From: Jaltomata sinuosa
Taxonomy: Eukaryota > Streptophyta > Magnoliopsida > Solanales > Solanaceae
Length of the DNA: 64,000 nucleotides
Assembly: GCA_003996215.1 (NCBI GenBank)
Contig: QJPP01000320.1
Location: forward strand, 40,216-104,215
Reading direction: 5' to 3'
Part shown: one piece after another, positions 45,911 through 56,988 of the stretch
How the letters are laid out: the number at the start of each line of letters is the position of its first letter
Numbering within the stretch: the stretch's first letter is position 1
Notes under the pieces: generated by a model
Told to the model about the DNA's origin: nothing
The model's input: only the letters and a program-made list of their open reading frames with translations
Database searches by the model: none
Translations under genes and position numbers: made by a program

Positions 45911-46818
45911 AATGATCGTTGAGTTCTTAAAAAGATTTCTTCTTCATTTATTCCAATTTCACAAGACATTTACCCATTGAAATATAGCTCGGCGAAAGAG
46001 GTTCTTCTTCAATTATTGGCCATTTCTTGTGAATTTTAGGTTATCCCCCCCCCTTAACACTATTGCTCGTCTAAGCCTTAATTTCATGTTTCATTTGCGA
46101 ATCGGATCTTAAAATGCATGATTTCTCTTACTCTTTAAAGTGATCATTTCAGACCATTTGAGGTCCGAATTCACTCCCGTTTTGGCCCAAATTTGGGGCA
46201 TATGATACTGACCTCATAGGGAGCATAATTGCAGAGTTTGTTTTCTTTTTTTGTCCATGGACCCTGAGATTCAATTTTTTACCTGATTTCCAGCTCGATA
46301 TTCAAAGTAGTGATATGGGTACCATTAGTCATGTACTGATGTGTAGATTATGTTTGTGATAGCATGACAACAATCTTAGGCACTGCAGAAAAGAAAGGTT
46401 CCTGAGTGACGGTTTGTGTTTGCGATTCAGCCTAGAGATAGGTTATGATTCTTTTATACATAGCTCGGTTAGATAGTATTTTTTAAAAGTTTCATGAATA
46501 TTAGGGTTAAGTAATAGGGTAGAATTAGGCTTTAAATCTTTTATGATTAATTGGCCATTTTTGGGACCTTAGAATAGTCTGTTAAACATTATTTTAGGTT
46601 GCCTGTAGCCTTAGTATGATCACATTAGTGAATCCTTAGTTATGCTTAGGGGAGGATTTCGTGGTAGAGTAGACTATTATTATTTGGGTTTACGCTTATC
46701 GCTCCTTTTCCTATTTTGGTTCTTTATATTATGCAATTGTGGGCCCAAGGCCGTGGGTTTTGGAATGGCTGGACTCCAGGTTATTTCACTTGCTTGAAGG
46801 GTTGTATTACTCTATTTG

Positions 46819-46868
<50 letters not shown>
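46819..46868. repeat. (AT)n(GT)n microsatellite
   Basis: A compound dinucleotide run of about 50 bp in the D 3' LTR. Confidence 0.95.
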
Positions 46869-46870
<2 letters not shown>

Positions 46871-47204
46871 TAATACCTTGAGATGCCACATATACATTCA
46901 TACATGCACGTACATGGATCATGGCACAATTTGACTGGAAAATATGGACTTTTCAGTTTTAATTCGAATTCTTCTTTTACTACAGTTTTTTTAATTTAAA
47001 GAAAGGATTGCATTGATTTATCAGTGGTTTTCTGAGATGGAAGGACGGTATCACCTTTTTATACTTGGTCCGAGGGATATTTTTTGGACTTTTTTTCACA
47101 GATTTACTTTATTGCATATATTGATGAGCACCAGCGGCCCATGAGAATACTCCAGATTTTTACTTTATTACATACGTTGATGAGCTTCAGCGGCTCGAGG
47201 GATC

Positions 47205-49672
47205 TGTCATGCCTCGAACCAGGAGAGACGCGACAAGCACCGGGAGTCCCAAAAGGCCAAGGGAACCAAACTCGAGTGTATCTCTATTGAACGTGTTAAA
47301 GTTCTAAGACCAATAAGATCTCAGAATATAGTAATAGAAACACTAATAGCTAAATAATAGGTAAACAAATCAAGGCCGACAAGGCTAACACCATAATAGA
47401 CAACTAATAATAAGGCTGACAAGGCCATATCTAACACTGACATATATTACATGTCTACAAGCTTCAACGAGTAAATAAAATATCTCATAGCCAGGACAGG
47501 GCCCTGGCCTACCCGTTAACTGTACATACACATAATTTGATCAAAATATAAGCTAGACCTCTGACTCGTAAGTTACAGAAAGAATGGAGCTTACCAAAAT
47601 GGATGAACTATACAGCTCTTACTGAAGAGGTTTGTCTGGACCTGCAGGCTTGAATGCAGCTCCCCCAAGCAATGGGGACATCAGTGCAAAAATAATGTAC
47701 TAGTATGTAAGGTAGAAACATATTAGTAAGATGCGAGTAGTAAATCTGAACAGGATATAATATGAAACTTGTAAGCTCTAATTACTAAGACTCGTTAAGC
47801 TCTTTTCTCCTTTATTATTTTTAGAACACAATGCATTCCTTAACTCACATTGCAACTAACTCTTTATAACACATGTTGAATCATAATAGCGCCTCAGCAC
47901 ACCCTATATATAACAACCTCAATATGGCAGTTGCGCCTCGATGCACACTAAGTATATAATAGCCTCAATATGGCAGTACCACCTCGGTGCACACTATGTA
48001 TATGTAGCCTCAATATGGAAGTAACATATCAGTACACACTATGTTTTAAATAACCTTAATATGGTATTAGCGCCTCGGTGCACACTAACACATGCAACCC
48101 ACACGTAATAAGAATATTACAAAAATTGACCTTTAAAGCTACTCTTGTTAGTTATGAAGGTTCTTTTAGCTAACTCGTTTAGGCTTGTCTTACTTAATGT
48201 TGGACTTAACTTACCAACCACATATGAATAGAGATATGACTTGCTAACTTTCCTTTTATACCTTCTAAAGCGTGACTAGGGATCACAATACAAAGAAGAA
48301 ATTTGGCAAAAGGATAACCTACGTTTCATTGAAGGAAAATTAGATTTTTATAAGAAGGCAACTTGACTCGGCATAATGTATCACTTGGTTCCTTAAGACT
48401 TGCTTAGTTACCAAAGAATATCTCTTACAACACAATAAACAAATTTCTTCTTTCGGAGATTTAGAGTTCCATTATAAGGTTCATGCCAATAAGGGATAAA
48501 GAAGCCTTAACATACCTCGTTTCTTCCAAAGATTACATTTACCATGACTTGGACTTCCCTTTGTTAAGTTAATCTACAATACAAGTGTATGATGAAGCTA
48601 ATATTATCTCTTAAACCTGATGCAACTTTGCCAAAATAGTAGCTAAATATTTCCCGGGCAGATTTACATATTAGAGTTAATTAAATGGTGTATCGCCACA
48701 CCTTTCTCCTCCATTTCAATAAAACAAAAACACACACCAACTACTTCCTCCAACCATACAAAACACATCAAAAAGACCCTACACAACTCACCATACTAAA
48801 ATACAATAGCAACACATTAAACTTGCGGCTTCTGATCACTGTCCCGTGAGTTCATAACAACGATTCAACAACATTTCTCCATATGAAATTCAATACAAAA
48901 AGATAATTATGGGAAGAGTACTTACCACACATGAAGGGGTGTTTTTATCCTCCTTTTGTAATGTCTTGAAGAGCTTAGTTACACTCTACACATACACCAA
49001 CAAGAGAAGAAAAACCTCTTAATTGTTGCATAATTTATATAGGTCCAATCTTATTGAAAGGGTTGCCATATTTCATAAAATATTCACCACATGACTCTCT
49101 AGCTATATGTATAAGATTAGTACCAAAACCATATGTGATTTATCTCACCATAATCTTTGAGAAAGCTTGGAGTTCCAAGAACCCTAATGGAGCAAAGGGG
49201 CTGCTACAAAGAGCAAGAAGAGAAGAGAGAGTTCTAGTAATATTTGGCTGATATTTTTGACTAGTTTTTGGCCAAAATTTGCCTTTTCTTGGGCCTCAAA
49301 TGGGTTAAGTTTCATGGCTGATCATGGGCTTCTCTTGGGTCAAAATGTGGTCAACATTGGTGGATACTTTTGTACTTGTTTGATCCAGATCTGGTTTCAC
49401 TTTGATGGGCCACCTTTCAGCTTCATTGGCTACCGTTAGGTATAATAATCTATGTAGATCTTGCCTACAGTCGTCCCTCATAACTTGGGTTTTTAGCATA
49501 AGTAGGTGATGCACCTACTTGTCACCTATGAGCTTAAATAAGTCGAGCAATCACCTCACTTGTTTTATTTCATTTTTCAGACCTTCATCCTTATACTTTA
49601 ACTCAACACTTATATACATTTGGCTCTTATAAATTCTATACCAAAGTACCACTTCACCATCCTGAGCTTAAG
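47205..49672 (-). repeat. Element E 3' LTR, main part
   Basis: Opens TGTCATGCCTCG on plus. Contains four to five copies of a roughly 46-bp repeat with CCTCAATATGGCAG at 47917, 47963, 48008 and 48053 (47885-48090). A CTGCA / TGCAG hairpin lies at 47642-47659, 437 bp from the LTR end. A perfect 9-bp palindrome, AAGTAGGTG / CACCTACTT with a 3-nt loop, lies near 49499-49519. It ends at the TTAAG target site of Tek2. Confidence 0.85.
49668..49672. repeat. Target site duplication TTAAG (left of Tek2)
   Basis: Matches 59110-59114 exactly. A further copy at 50531-50535 arose with the tandem duplication of the LTR. Confidence 0.93.
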
Positions 49673-50513
49673 TGTAACACCTCGGAAACATATCCAGCTA
49701 TCTAAGTTAAAAACCTCATAAAAAATTTCATGTTCCAGGAACTACGGGTCCAAACCATGAGCAATGGTTCAAACCGCGGGTCGTGGAATGTAGTCGTGGT
49801 TGGGCAATATACTAGTTTAGACTTTGGTCTGGAACTACGAGTGGATTCTACGGACCGTGGTTCAAACCATGGTTCTTTCATGTCCACTCATGGAACTCAG
49901 ATCAGAAGAGTGACAGGTCCCTCTGAAATGACGACTAGGTTTGATGACCCATCATCCAGACGATGACCCGTCTTCTTGAGTCGTGGATTGACCAAGGGTC
50001 AACTGTATTCCCAGCAATGACGACTCCAAACGATGACCCATCCTTTGTTCTATGGGTCCATCCTGTTGACCCATAGAAATGTTCCTGCAGACTGTCTAGA
50101 CGACTAGGTTCCACGAGTCATGATTCAAATGACGACCCGTGGAACCAATTCGTAGAACCTGAAGCCGACTCTTTTTCCTGATTTTTCTAAGTTAAATCCC
50201 AGGGACATATTGGTCATTTCTCACCCTTTTAACTCCTAAGTGAGGTTGTTTTGGATATTTCAAGTAAGGTTTTCACCCTTATTAGCCTAAGTTCCTTCTC
50301 ATTACTTCACTCTTCTCCCAAAAAGGAAAAGAATCCCCCAAGCTCAAGGTCTCAAGCTTTAAGATCAAGCCTCCTAAGTCTTTTCAATTCAAGTGGGTAA
50401 TCTTCACCCAAGGTATGTGAGTATTCAACAATGGGTTCCTTTCACCCTTGTGCCCAAAATTCCCAAATCTTATATTGAAGTATGAACTTATAAAATTAGG
50501 GTTTTGACTCAAC
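49673..50513 (+). repeat. Tek2 5' LTR, extra partial copy
   Basis: First 835 bp or so of the LTR, nearly identical to 50536-51370. It is followed at 50507-50535 by a copy of the host flank (ACTCAACACTT, then CACCATCCTGAGCTTAAG). The second full LTR then begins. Together they form an 863-bp tandem duplication of flank plus LTR start. Confidence 0.92.
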
Positions 50514-50535
50514 ACTTCACCATCCTGAGCTTAAG

Positions 50536-52673
50536 TGTAACACCCCGGAAACATATCCAGCTATCTAAGTTAAAAACCTCATAAAAAATTTCATGTTCCA
50601 GGAACTACGGGTCCAAACCATGAGCAATGGTTCAAACCGCGGGTCGTGGAATGTAGTCGTGGTTGGGCAATATACTAGTTTAGACTTTGGTCTGGAACTA
50701 CGAGTGGATTCTACGGACCGTGGTTCAAACCATGGTTCTTTCATGTCCACTCATGGAACTCAGATCAGAAGAGTGACAGGTCCCTCTGAAATGACGACTA
50801 GGTTTGATGACCCATCATCCAGACGATGACCCATCTTCTTGAGTCGTGGATTGACCAAGGGTCAACTGTATTCCCAGCAATGACGACTCCAAACGATGAG
50901 CCATCCTTTGTTCTATGGGTCCATCCTGTTGACCCATAGAAATGTTCCTGCAGACTGTCTAGATGACTAGGTTCCACGAGTCATGATTCAAATGACGACC
51001 CGTGGAACCAATTCATAGAACCTGAAGCCGACTCTTTTTCCTGATTTTTCTAAGTTAAATCCCAGGGACATATTGGTCATTTCCCACCCTTTTAACTCCT
51101 AAGTGAGGTTGTTTTGGATATTTCAAGTAAGGTTTTCACCCTTATTAGCCTAAGTTCCTTCTCATTACTTCACTCTTCTCCCAAAAAGGAAAAGAATCCC
51201 CCAAGCTCAAGGTCTCAAGCTTTAAGATCAAGCCTCCTAAGTCTTTTCAATTCAAGTGGGTAATCTTCACCCAAGGTATGTGAGTATTCAACAATGGGTT
51301 CCTTTCACCCTTGTGCCCAAAATTCCCAAATCTTATATTGAAGTATGAACTTATAAAATTAGGGTTTTGATCTAAATTTTGGGAAAACTTATGAAATTAG
51401 TTTCTATGTTTAACTTCATGGTTTATTATTGATTATACATGATTTGTTCATGATTCCTTCATTCGTTTTAAAAGCCCAAGTATGAGAATTGATTTCTAGC
51501 ATGAACCCATGAAATTGCATGTTTTCAAGAGAAACTTGGAATGATTAGATATCATGGCCTTTATGTATTTATGAAATTGCATGCTTAATTCTTCAAGTAT
51601 GAATTTAGAAAGAAAAGCATGTTTTGAATTATGGCTATGCCTAGCTTTATGAACTATGATATGAAAATTTGTGTGATGCCCGATGTATTTTCATGCTTTA
51701 TGAATAAGATTTGTCATGAGATGGTGCCACCATGAAATGATGAGCTATATGTGCATGTTTTGGGAGTAGTATTTAGCACCGAGCAATGAGGGTTCAATTA
51801 CCCAAATTCAAAAACTACGTTGTCAGTGTAGGTTATGAAATGATATATGCCTTATAGGCTTATGAGAGTGGATCCACGTCTTTACGAATGGTGTCATGTG
51901 TCCTAACAGGCATTAGGGCAGCTTTGCCAACTAGGGTTATATAATTGGGTATGGTGACTCATTCCTTGGCAAGGTTCAAGTCAGCTTTGCTAACTAGGGT
52001 TATATAATTAGATTCCATGTAAGCTCACATGGTCTCATGTCGGTTATAAGAAACTCCCTTACGTATGTTTTCAAGTATTCTAAGCTTTATAAACTCTTAC
52101 CTTAAAGTTTGGCTTTAACTTCACGTTTTACCTTTCCATTATTCTATTTACTCATGATACCCAATAATGTATGGATTCCATCTAAGTACGTTTTCAAAGC
52201 ATATTTCTATCTTATTTATGCAATGCCCGTATACTCAGTACATTCCATAGTACTGACGCATTTTTCTCTGCATCCTTTAATGATGCAGATTCAGGCGTCC
52301 CTTCACAATTTTGTGGCTAGGGTTCCCAGAACACTTACTCCGCCAGCTGTGGGCGAGTCCTCTTAGGTCAAGGACTAGTCATGTTCTTAGTTATGTTGAC
52401 TTTATTTTTGTACTTCGAGTTAGCTAGGGTCTTGTCCTAGCAACTCATTATTCTATAATTAGAGGCTTTCAGACATAGACCATATGTAACCCTTCGTGGG
52501 TGTCGTATCTCTTTTGACTCAACCATCTATCTTATGCTATTCTGTCTTTATCTTTGATGCTTCCGCTATGTTTTCTTTATGTTTGCTTGAGAATGTTATG
52601 ACCAAGGGTTAGCTTGGGACCCTTGTGGTCCTAAGTCCTGTGTTACGTCTAGGGGTAACCTCTGGGCGTGACA
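50536..52673 (+). repeat. Tek2 5' LTR, full copy (2138 bp)
   Basis: TGTAACACCCCGG to GGGCGTGACA. Hairpin CTGCATC / GATGCAG at 52268-52288, 385 bp before the end, with loop CTTTAAT. Confidence 0.94.
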
Positions 52674-52677
52674 AACT

Positions 52678-52690
52678 TGGTATCAGAGCC
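52678..52690 (+). other. Tek2 primer binding site
   Basis: TGGTATCAGAGCC four bases after the LTR. Confidence 0.95.
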
Positions 52691-52870
52691 TCAATTTCAA
52701 TAGTCCTAGGATGTCTGAAAGCCAAATCGAGTAGAGTCTCTTTCATGTGTGTGAAGCGCGCCACATATATGAAAGGGAAGATATGAGGTGTCTTAGGAAA
52801 ACTTCACTTCTTTCATGATCACGTTGTGCGATAGAGCTTAACTTTAATGTTCCTCTAATCCTTATCTTGT

Positions 52871-53915
52871 ATGTTTCAAACTATGCCTCCTCGACGTGCT
52901 ATGCCTCCCCAAGCAGCTCGAAATGTTGTTCCACCCGTTCTGATTCCCGATGTCATGAATGAGGAGTTCAGGAATGTCATCCATTTTCTTGCCCAGACTT
53001 TGGCCACTCAGGCCAATCAGCCAGCTCCTGCCCCAGTCCATCCTCAAGGTGGGGTAGCAGCCCAAGTTCGTGACTTTGTCCGAATGAACCCACCTGAATT
53101 TTGGGGTTTGAAAGTGAGTGAGGACCCGCTCAACTTTATTGATGAAGTGAATAAGATCTTTGAAGTTATGCAAGTGATTGGGGTTGATTGGTTCACGCAA
53201 TGAAGGAAGCTAGGGTGAGGGAAGCGATCCCCACGACTTGGGAGTGTTTTGAGAGGGCCTTCTTTGATAGGTTCATTCCCCTAGAGTTGAGGCAAGAAAA
53301 TGTGGAGAAATTTGTGAACTTGAGACAAGGTTCGATGTCGGTGCAAGAGTATAGTCTGAAGTTCACTCAGTTGTCTAGATATGCTCCGTCCATGGTAGCG
53401 GACCCGCATGATCAAATGAGCAAGTTTATATATGGGGTTTTTGATGTGGTGAAGAAAGAGTGTAGGTCTGCTTTGTTGCTGAGTAATATGAACATTTCCT
53501 GACTCATGACTCATGCCCATCAGATTGAGGGTGACATGCCCATCAGAGTGAGGGTGACATGCTTAGGGAGATGGCAAGGGAGAACAAGAGGGTTAGATCC
53601 GAGGGATCAGGTTTTGGTCATCATAGGTCCGAAGGTGGACATCGCTCTTCTTTCCAGAAGAAGTCATCAGGATCCGTTCATTCTTCTGCTAGTGCTCCTA
53701 CCCAGGCTCAGAAGTCTCGTCATGATCAGGGTGGTAGAGGATCTGGTTCCTATTCCCAGTCTCAAGGTAGTGTTTCTAAGGGTTCTTCACATCCAGCTTG
53801 TGCCAAGTGTGGGAAGAGTCATTATGGTGAGTGTTTTGCTGGTTCAGGTAGTTGCTATGGATGTGGTCAGGCTGGACATCGTATCCGAGATTGTCCTTTA
53901 GCTAAGAAGGGGTAG
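52871..53915 (+). pseudogene. Tek2 gag with two zinc fingers (frameshifted)
   Basis: Gag starts MPPRRAMPPQAAR (alternative ATG at 52883 region less likely). Capsid-like blocks are NPPEFWGLKVSEDP, FIDEVNKIFEVM, FERAFFDRFIPLELR, NLRQGSMSVQEYSLKFTQLS and YAPSMVADP. A roughly 50-bp deletion and a one-base loss near 53180-53205 break the frame. A TGA follows at about 53500, and a 23-bp tandem duplication at 53513-53558 shifts the frame again. The last open piece (53559-53915) ends with CAKCGKSHYGEC and an intact knuckle CYGCGQAGHRIRDC. Nucleocapsid and capsid role is known for the family. Confidence 0.9.
53513..53558 (+). repeat. 23-bp tandem duplication in Tek2 gag
   Basis: GCCCATCAGATTGAGGGTGA and GCCCATCAGAGTGAGGGTGA follow each other with a 23-bp period. 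23 is not a multiple of 3, so the frame shifts. Confidence 0.85.
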
Positions 53916-54068
53916 GGAGGTGCTAGGACTCAGTCTACCACAGCAGTTTCAAGAGGTTGACCATCCCAGCAGGGCACAACTTCTAGTTCTGGTGGTCAGC
54001 TCCAGAACCACCTTTATGTTATGTTCTCTCGTCAGGATTAGGAGGGTTCCCTAGACGTTGTTACTGGT

Positions 54069-54830
54069 ATGTTGAAAGTCTTCTCTTTCAATGTGTATGG
54101 TTTGTTGGACCCCAGTGCCTCCTTATATTTTGTGACCCCTTATGTGGTATGCATGTTTAAAGTTTGTTCTGAATTGCTTTTAGAACCCTTTAGTGTCTCT
54201 ACCCCTGTTGGTGAGTCAGTCTTAGCCAAAAGAATCTACCAAAATTGCCCTATATCAGTCCTTCATAGAGTTACCTCAGTGAATCTAGTAGAGTTAGAGA
54301 TGACTGATTTTAATGTCATTTTGGGCATGTATTGGTTGTATGCATGTTATGCTTCTGTGGATTGTCGTACTCAGGTTGTCAGTTTCAAGTTTCGTAATGA
54401 ACCCGTTTTAGAATGGCAAGGTAGTCCCCCTTCTTTGAATGGTCGTTTCATATCTTATCTTAAGGCTAGGAAGATGATTTCAAAAGGGTATGTTTATCAC
54501 ATACTGCGGGTTATGGACATGGAGTCCGAAACCCTATCCCTTCAGTCTGTTCCTATTGTGAATGAGTTTCCAGAAGTGTTTCCCGAGGATTTGCCCAAAG
54601 TCCCTCCCGAGCGTGAGATAGACTTTGGGATAGATATTCTTCCGGTTATGAATCCTAGCTCTATTCCTTCCTATAGAATGGCTCCCACAGAACTCAAAGA
54701 GTTGAAAGATCAGTTGAAGGATCTTCTTGATAAAGGTTTCATCAGGCCTAGCATTTCTCCATGGGGTGCCCCAGTTTTGTTTGTTCAGAAGAAAGATGGT
54801 TCTCTTAGGATGTGTATTGATTACCGCTAA
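54069..54830 (+). pseudogene. Tek2 protease and start of reverse transcriptase
   Basis: Open for 253 codons. The protease active site reads LLDPSASLYF: the Gly of the usual D-[ST/P]-G-A motif is Ser, which probably inactivates it. ILGMYWL replaces the usual ILGMDWL. The linker IDFGIDILPVM is followed by the RT start GFIRPSISPWGAPVLF and a DGSLRMCIDYR block. The frame ends at TAA 54828-54830, where the family has Gln (Tek1 has CAG here). Confidence 0.92.
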
Positions 54831-55110
54831 TTAAACAAGGTCACAATCAAGAATAAATATCCCATTCCTAGGATTGATGACTTGTTTGATCAGCTTCAGG
54901 GTGCTAGTTTCTTCTCCAAGATCGACCTTAGATCCGGTTATAATCAGCTTCGTGTTAGAGAGTGTGATATTCCAAAGATAACCTTCAGAACTCGGTATGA
55001 TTATTATGAATTTGTTGTGATGTCTTTTGGTCTAATGAATGCTCCTGCAGCTTTTATGGATTTGATGAACCGTGTGTTCAAACAGTATTTGGATATATTT
55101 GTGATTGTGA
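54831..55110 (+). pseudogene. Tek2 reverse transcriptase, truncated before the catalytic box
   Basis: Continues FDQLQGASFFSKIDLRSG and FGLMNAPAAFMDLMN, ending at FVIV. The FIDD box, the rest of RT and most of RNase H are gone: the next base pairs equal Tek1 position 1743. The junction GTGATT|GTGATATGAG lies at 55101-55112. The polymerase cannot work. Confidence 0.92.
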
Positions 55111-55471
55111 TATGAGTGTGCTTTACCATCCGGGTAAGGCCAATGTCGTGGCGGATGCCTTGAGTAGATTGTCCATAAGAAGTGTGTCTTCCGTTGATGA
55201 TGGGAAAAAGGAATTGGTTAAGGAGGTTCATAGGCTAGCTCAGTTAGGAGTTCGCCTTATGGACTCGACGGAAGGTGGTATGATTGTACAAAATGATGCT
55301 GAATCATCCTTGGTAGTTGAGGTAAAGGCAAAGCAAGACGAGGATCACATACTACTTCAGCTTAAGGGTGCAATTCATCAGCAGTGGGTGGAGGTTTTCT
55401 CCCAAGGGGGAGATGGTGTACTTCGTTACCAGGGTCATTTGTGTGTACCACATATTGATGGGTTGAGATAG
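55111..55471 (+). pseudogene. Tek2 RNase H end and integrase linker
   Basis: Open from 55112: MSVLYHPGKANVVADALSRL (the last acidic residue of RNase H), then a linker rich in Glu, Lys and Asp (KKELVKEVHRLAQLGVRL). It ends LCVPHIDGLR and TAG 55469-55471. The same stop is found in Tek1 at 2105-2107. Confidence 0.9.
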
Positions 55472-56754
55472 CAGATTCTTACTGAGGCTCACAGTTCTAG
55501 ATATTCCATCCATCCGGGTGCCACTAAGATGTACCGTGATCTACGAAAGTCTTTTGGTGGAACGGTATAAAGAAGGATATAGCCGAGTTTGTGGCTAAGT
55601 GTCCCAACTGTCAACAAGTCAAAGTGGAACATCAAAGGTCGGGTGGCATGCTTCAAGATATTGACCTTCCAATTTAGAAATGGGAAGCGATCAATATGGA
55701 CTTCATTATTGGGTTGCCTCGTACTCTAAGGCAACATTATTCCATTTGGGAGATTGTCGACTGGATGACCAAGTCATCCTATTTCTTGGTTGTTAAGACT
55801 ACTGACTCAGCAGACGACTATGCCAGACTCTACATCCGGGAGATAGTTTGATTGCATGGTGTTCCCTTGTCCATCATTTTAGATAGAGGTCCTCAGTTTA
55901 CATCTCTGTTTTGGAGATCGTTTCAGAAAGGTCTTGGTACCCAGGTAAAGCTTAGCACAACTTTTCACCCTCAGACAGAGAGTCAAGCAGAGCGCACTAT
56001 TCAGACTTTGGAGGATATATTGAGAGAGTGTGTGATTGACTTCAAAGATAACTGGGATAATCACTTACCTCTTATTGAATTTGCCTAAAACAACAACTTT
56101 CACTCTAGCATCCAGATGGCTCCGTATGAGGCCCTTTATGGCCGGAGGTGTAGATCTCCTATTGGTTGGTTCGAGGTTTGTGAGGCAGCCTTGATTGGTC
56201 CAGACTCCGTGCATGAGACCATGGAGAAGGTTCAGCTTATTCGAGAAAGGTTGAACACCGCTCAGAGTCGACAAAATTTTTATGCGGATGTGAGGAGAAG
56301 GGAGTTGGAATTTAAAATTGATGATTGGGTTTTCCTTAAGGTATCCCCCATGAAGGGTGTGATGAGGTTTGGAAAGAAAGGAAAAATTAGTCCCCATTTT
56401 TTAGGTCCTTATCGGATTTTGAGGAGAGTTCGCAGTGTTGCGTATGAGTTAGAGTTGCCAACGAAGTTGGAAGCGGTTCATCCAGTTTTCCATGTATCCT
56501 TGATGAAGAAGTGTGTTGGTGATTCGAGCTTGATTATCCCTTTGGAAGATATGGATGTGAAGGATAGTCTCACCTATGAGGAGGTTCCCGTGGATATCCT
56601 TGATCATCAGATTCGAAGGTTGAGGAATGAAGAAGTTGCTTCGGTAAAGGTTCTTTGGAGAAATCAGCTTGTTGAAGGAGCTACTTGGGAAGCGGAAGAG
56701 GTCATGAAGGCCAAATATCCTCATCTCTTTCCTTCCGATTCAGTTTCAGCTTGA
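55472..56754 (+). pseudogene. Tek2 integrase with chromodomain
   Basis: Zinc-binding start HSSRYSIHPGATKMYRDLR, a one-base shift near 55552, then CPNCQQVK. The core keeps Asp (EIVDWMTKSS), Asp (ILDRGPQFTS) and Glu (AERTIQTLED). Stops lie near 55675, 55850 and 56086. From 56116 one frame is open for 212 codons: the C-terminal domain (VSPMKGVMRFGKKGKISPHF), then the chromodomain (VPVDILDHQIRRLRNEE, VKVLWRNQ, ATWEAEEVMKAKYP). This is the best preserved integrase tail in the window. Confidence 0.93.
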
Positions 56755-56974
56755 GGTACCAGTTTCCTCCTTAGTATATCCCTCTGATTCTATTCCATCA
56801 ATTCTTCTCATGATTCTAGCATGCATCCATGTTTTACGAAGTTAGTTTATCATGTTTTCATGTTGAAAAGTTCAGGTTTTATGTTTACTCTTAGATTTCC
56901 ATGTTTTGATGTTTGGTTGGGCTGTTTTCTCCTCAGTTTTCCTTGTTTAGTTTTCATTCAAGGACGAATGATCC

Positions 56975-56988
56975 CAAAGGGGAGATAT
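56975..56988 (+). other. Tek2 polypurine tract
   Basis: CAAAGGGGAGATAT immediately before the 3' LTR. Confidence 0.85.

Larger units (their letters stand above)
42910..47204 (+). mobile_element. Element D, internally deleted chromovirus
   Basis: A partial 5' LTR, primer site, only 1.45 kb of interior (integrase and chromodomain) and a 3' LTR from 45141 that is cut at 47204 by element E. Gag, protease, RT and RNase H are missing. The LTR 3' end is C-like, but the 3' LTR start (TGTAAAGAACC) and body are distinct from C. Confidence 0.85.
45141..47204 (+). repeat. Element D 3' LTR, truncated by element E
   Basis: Starts TGTAAAGAACC just after GTCCTTTTTCAAGTGGA, the context seen before the C 3' LTR. 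It holds a palindrome-rich CGCTCCTGCAG array (45680-45910), an (AT)n(GT)n microsatellite (46819-46868) and two copies of a roughly 65-bp repeat with TGATGAGC..CAGCGGC (47095-47200). No LTR end is reached before E starts at 47205. Confidence 0.82.

Noticed and set aside
49702..50829. Two identical pairs of short frames (61 and 78 codons)
   Set aside because: Explained by the 863-bp tandem duplication of the Tek2 LTR; no coding signal.
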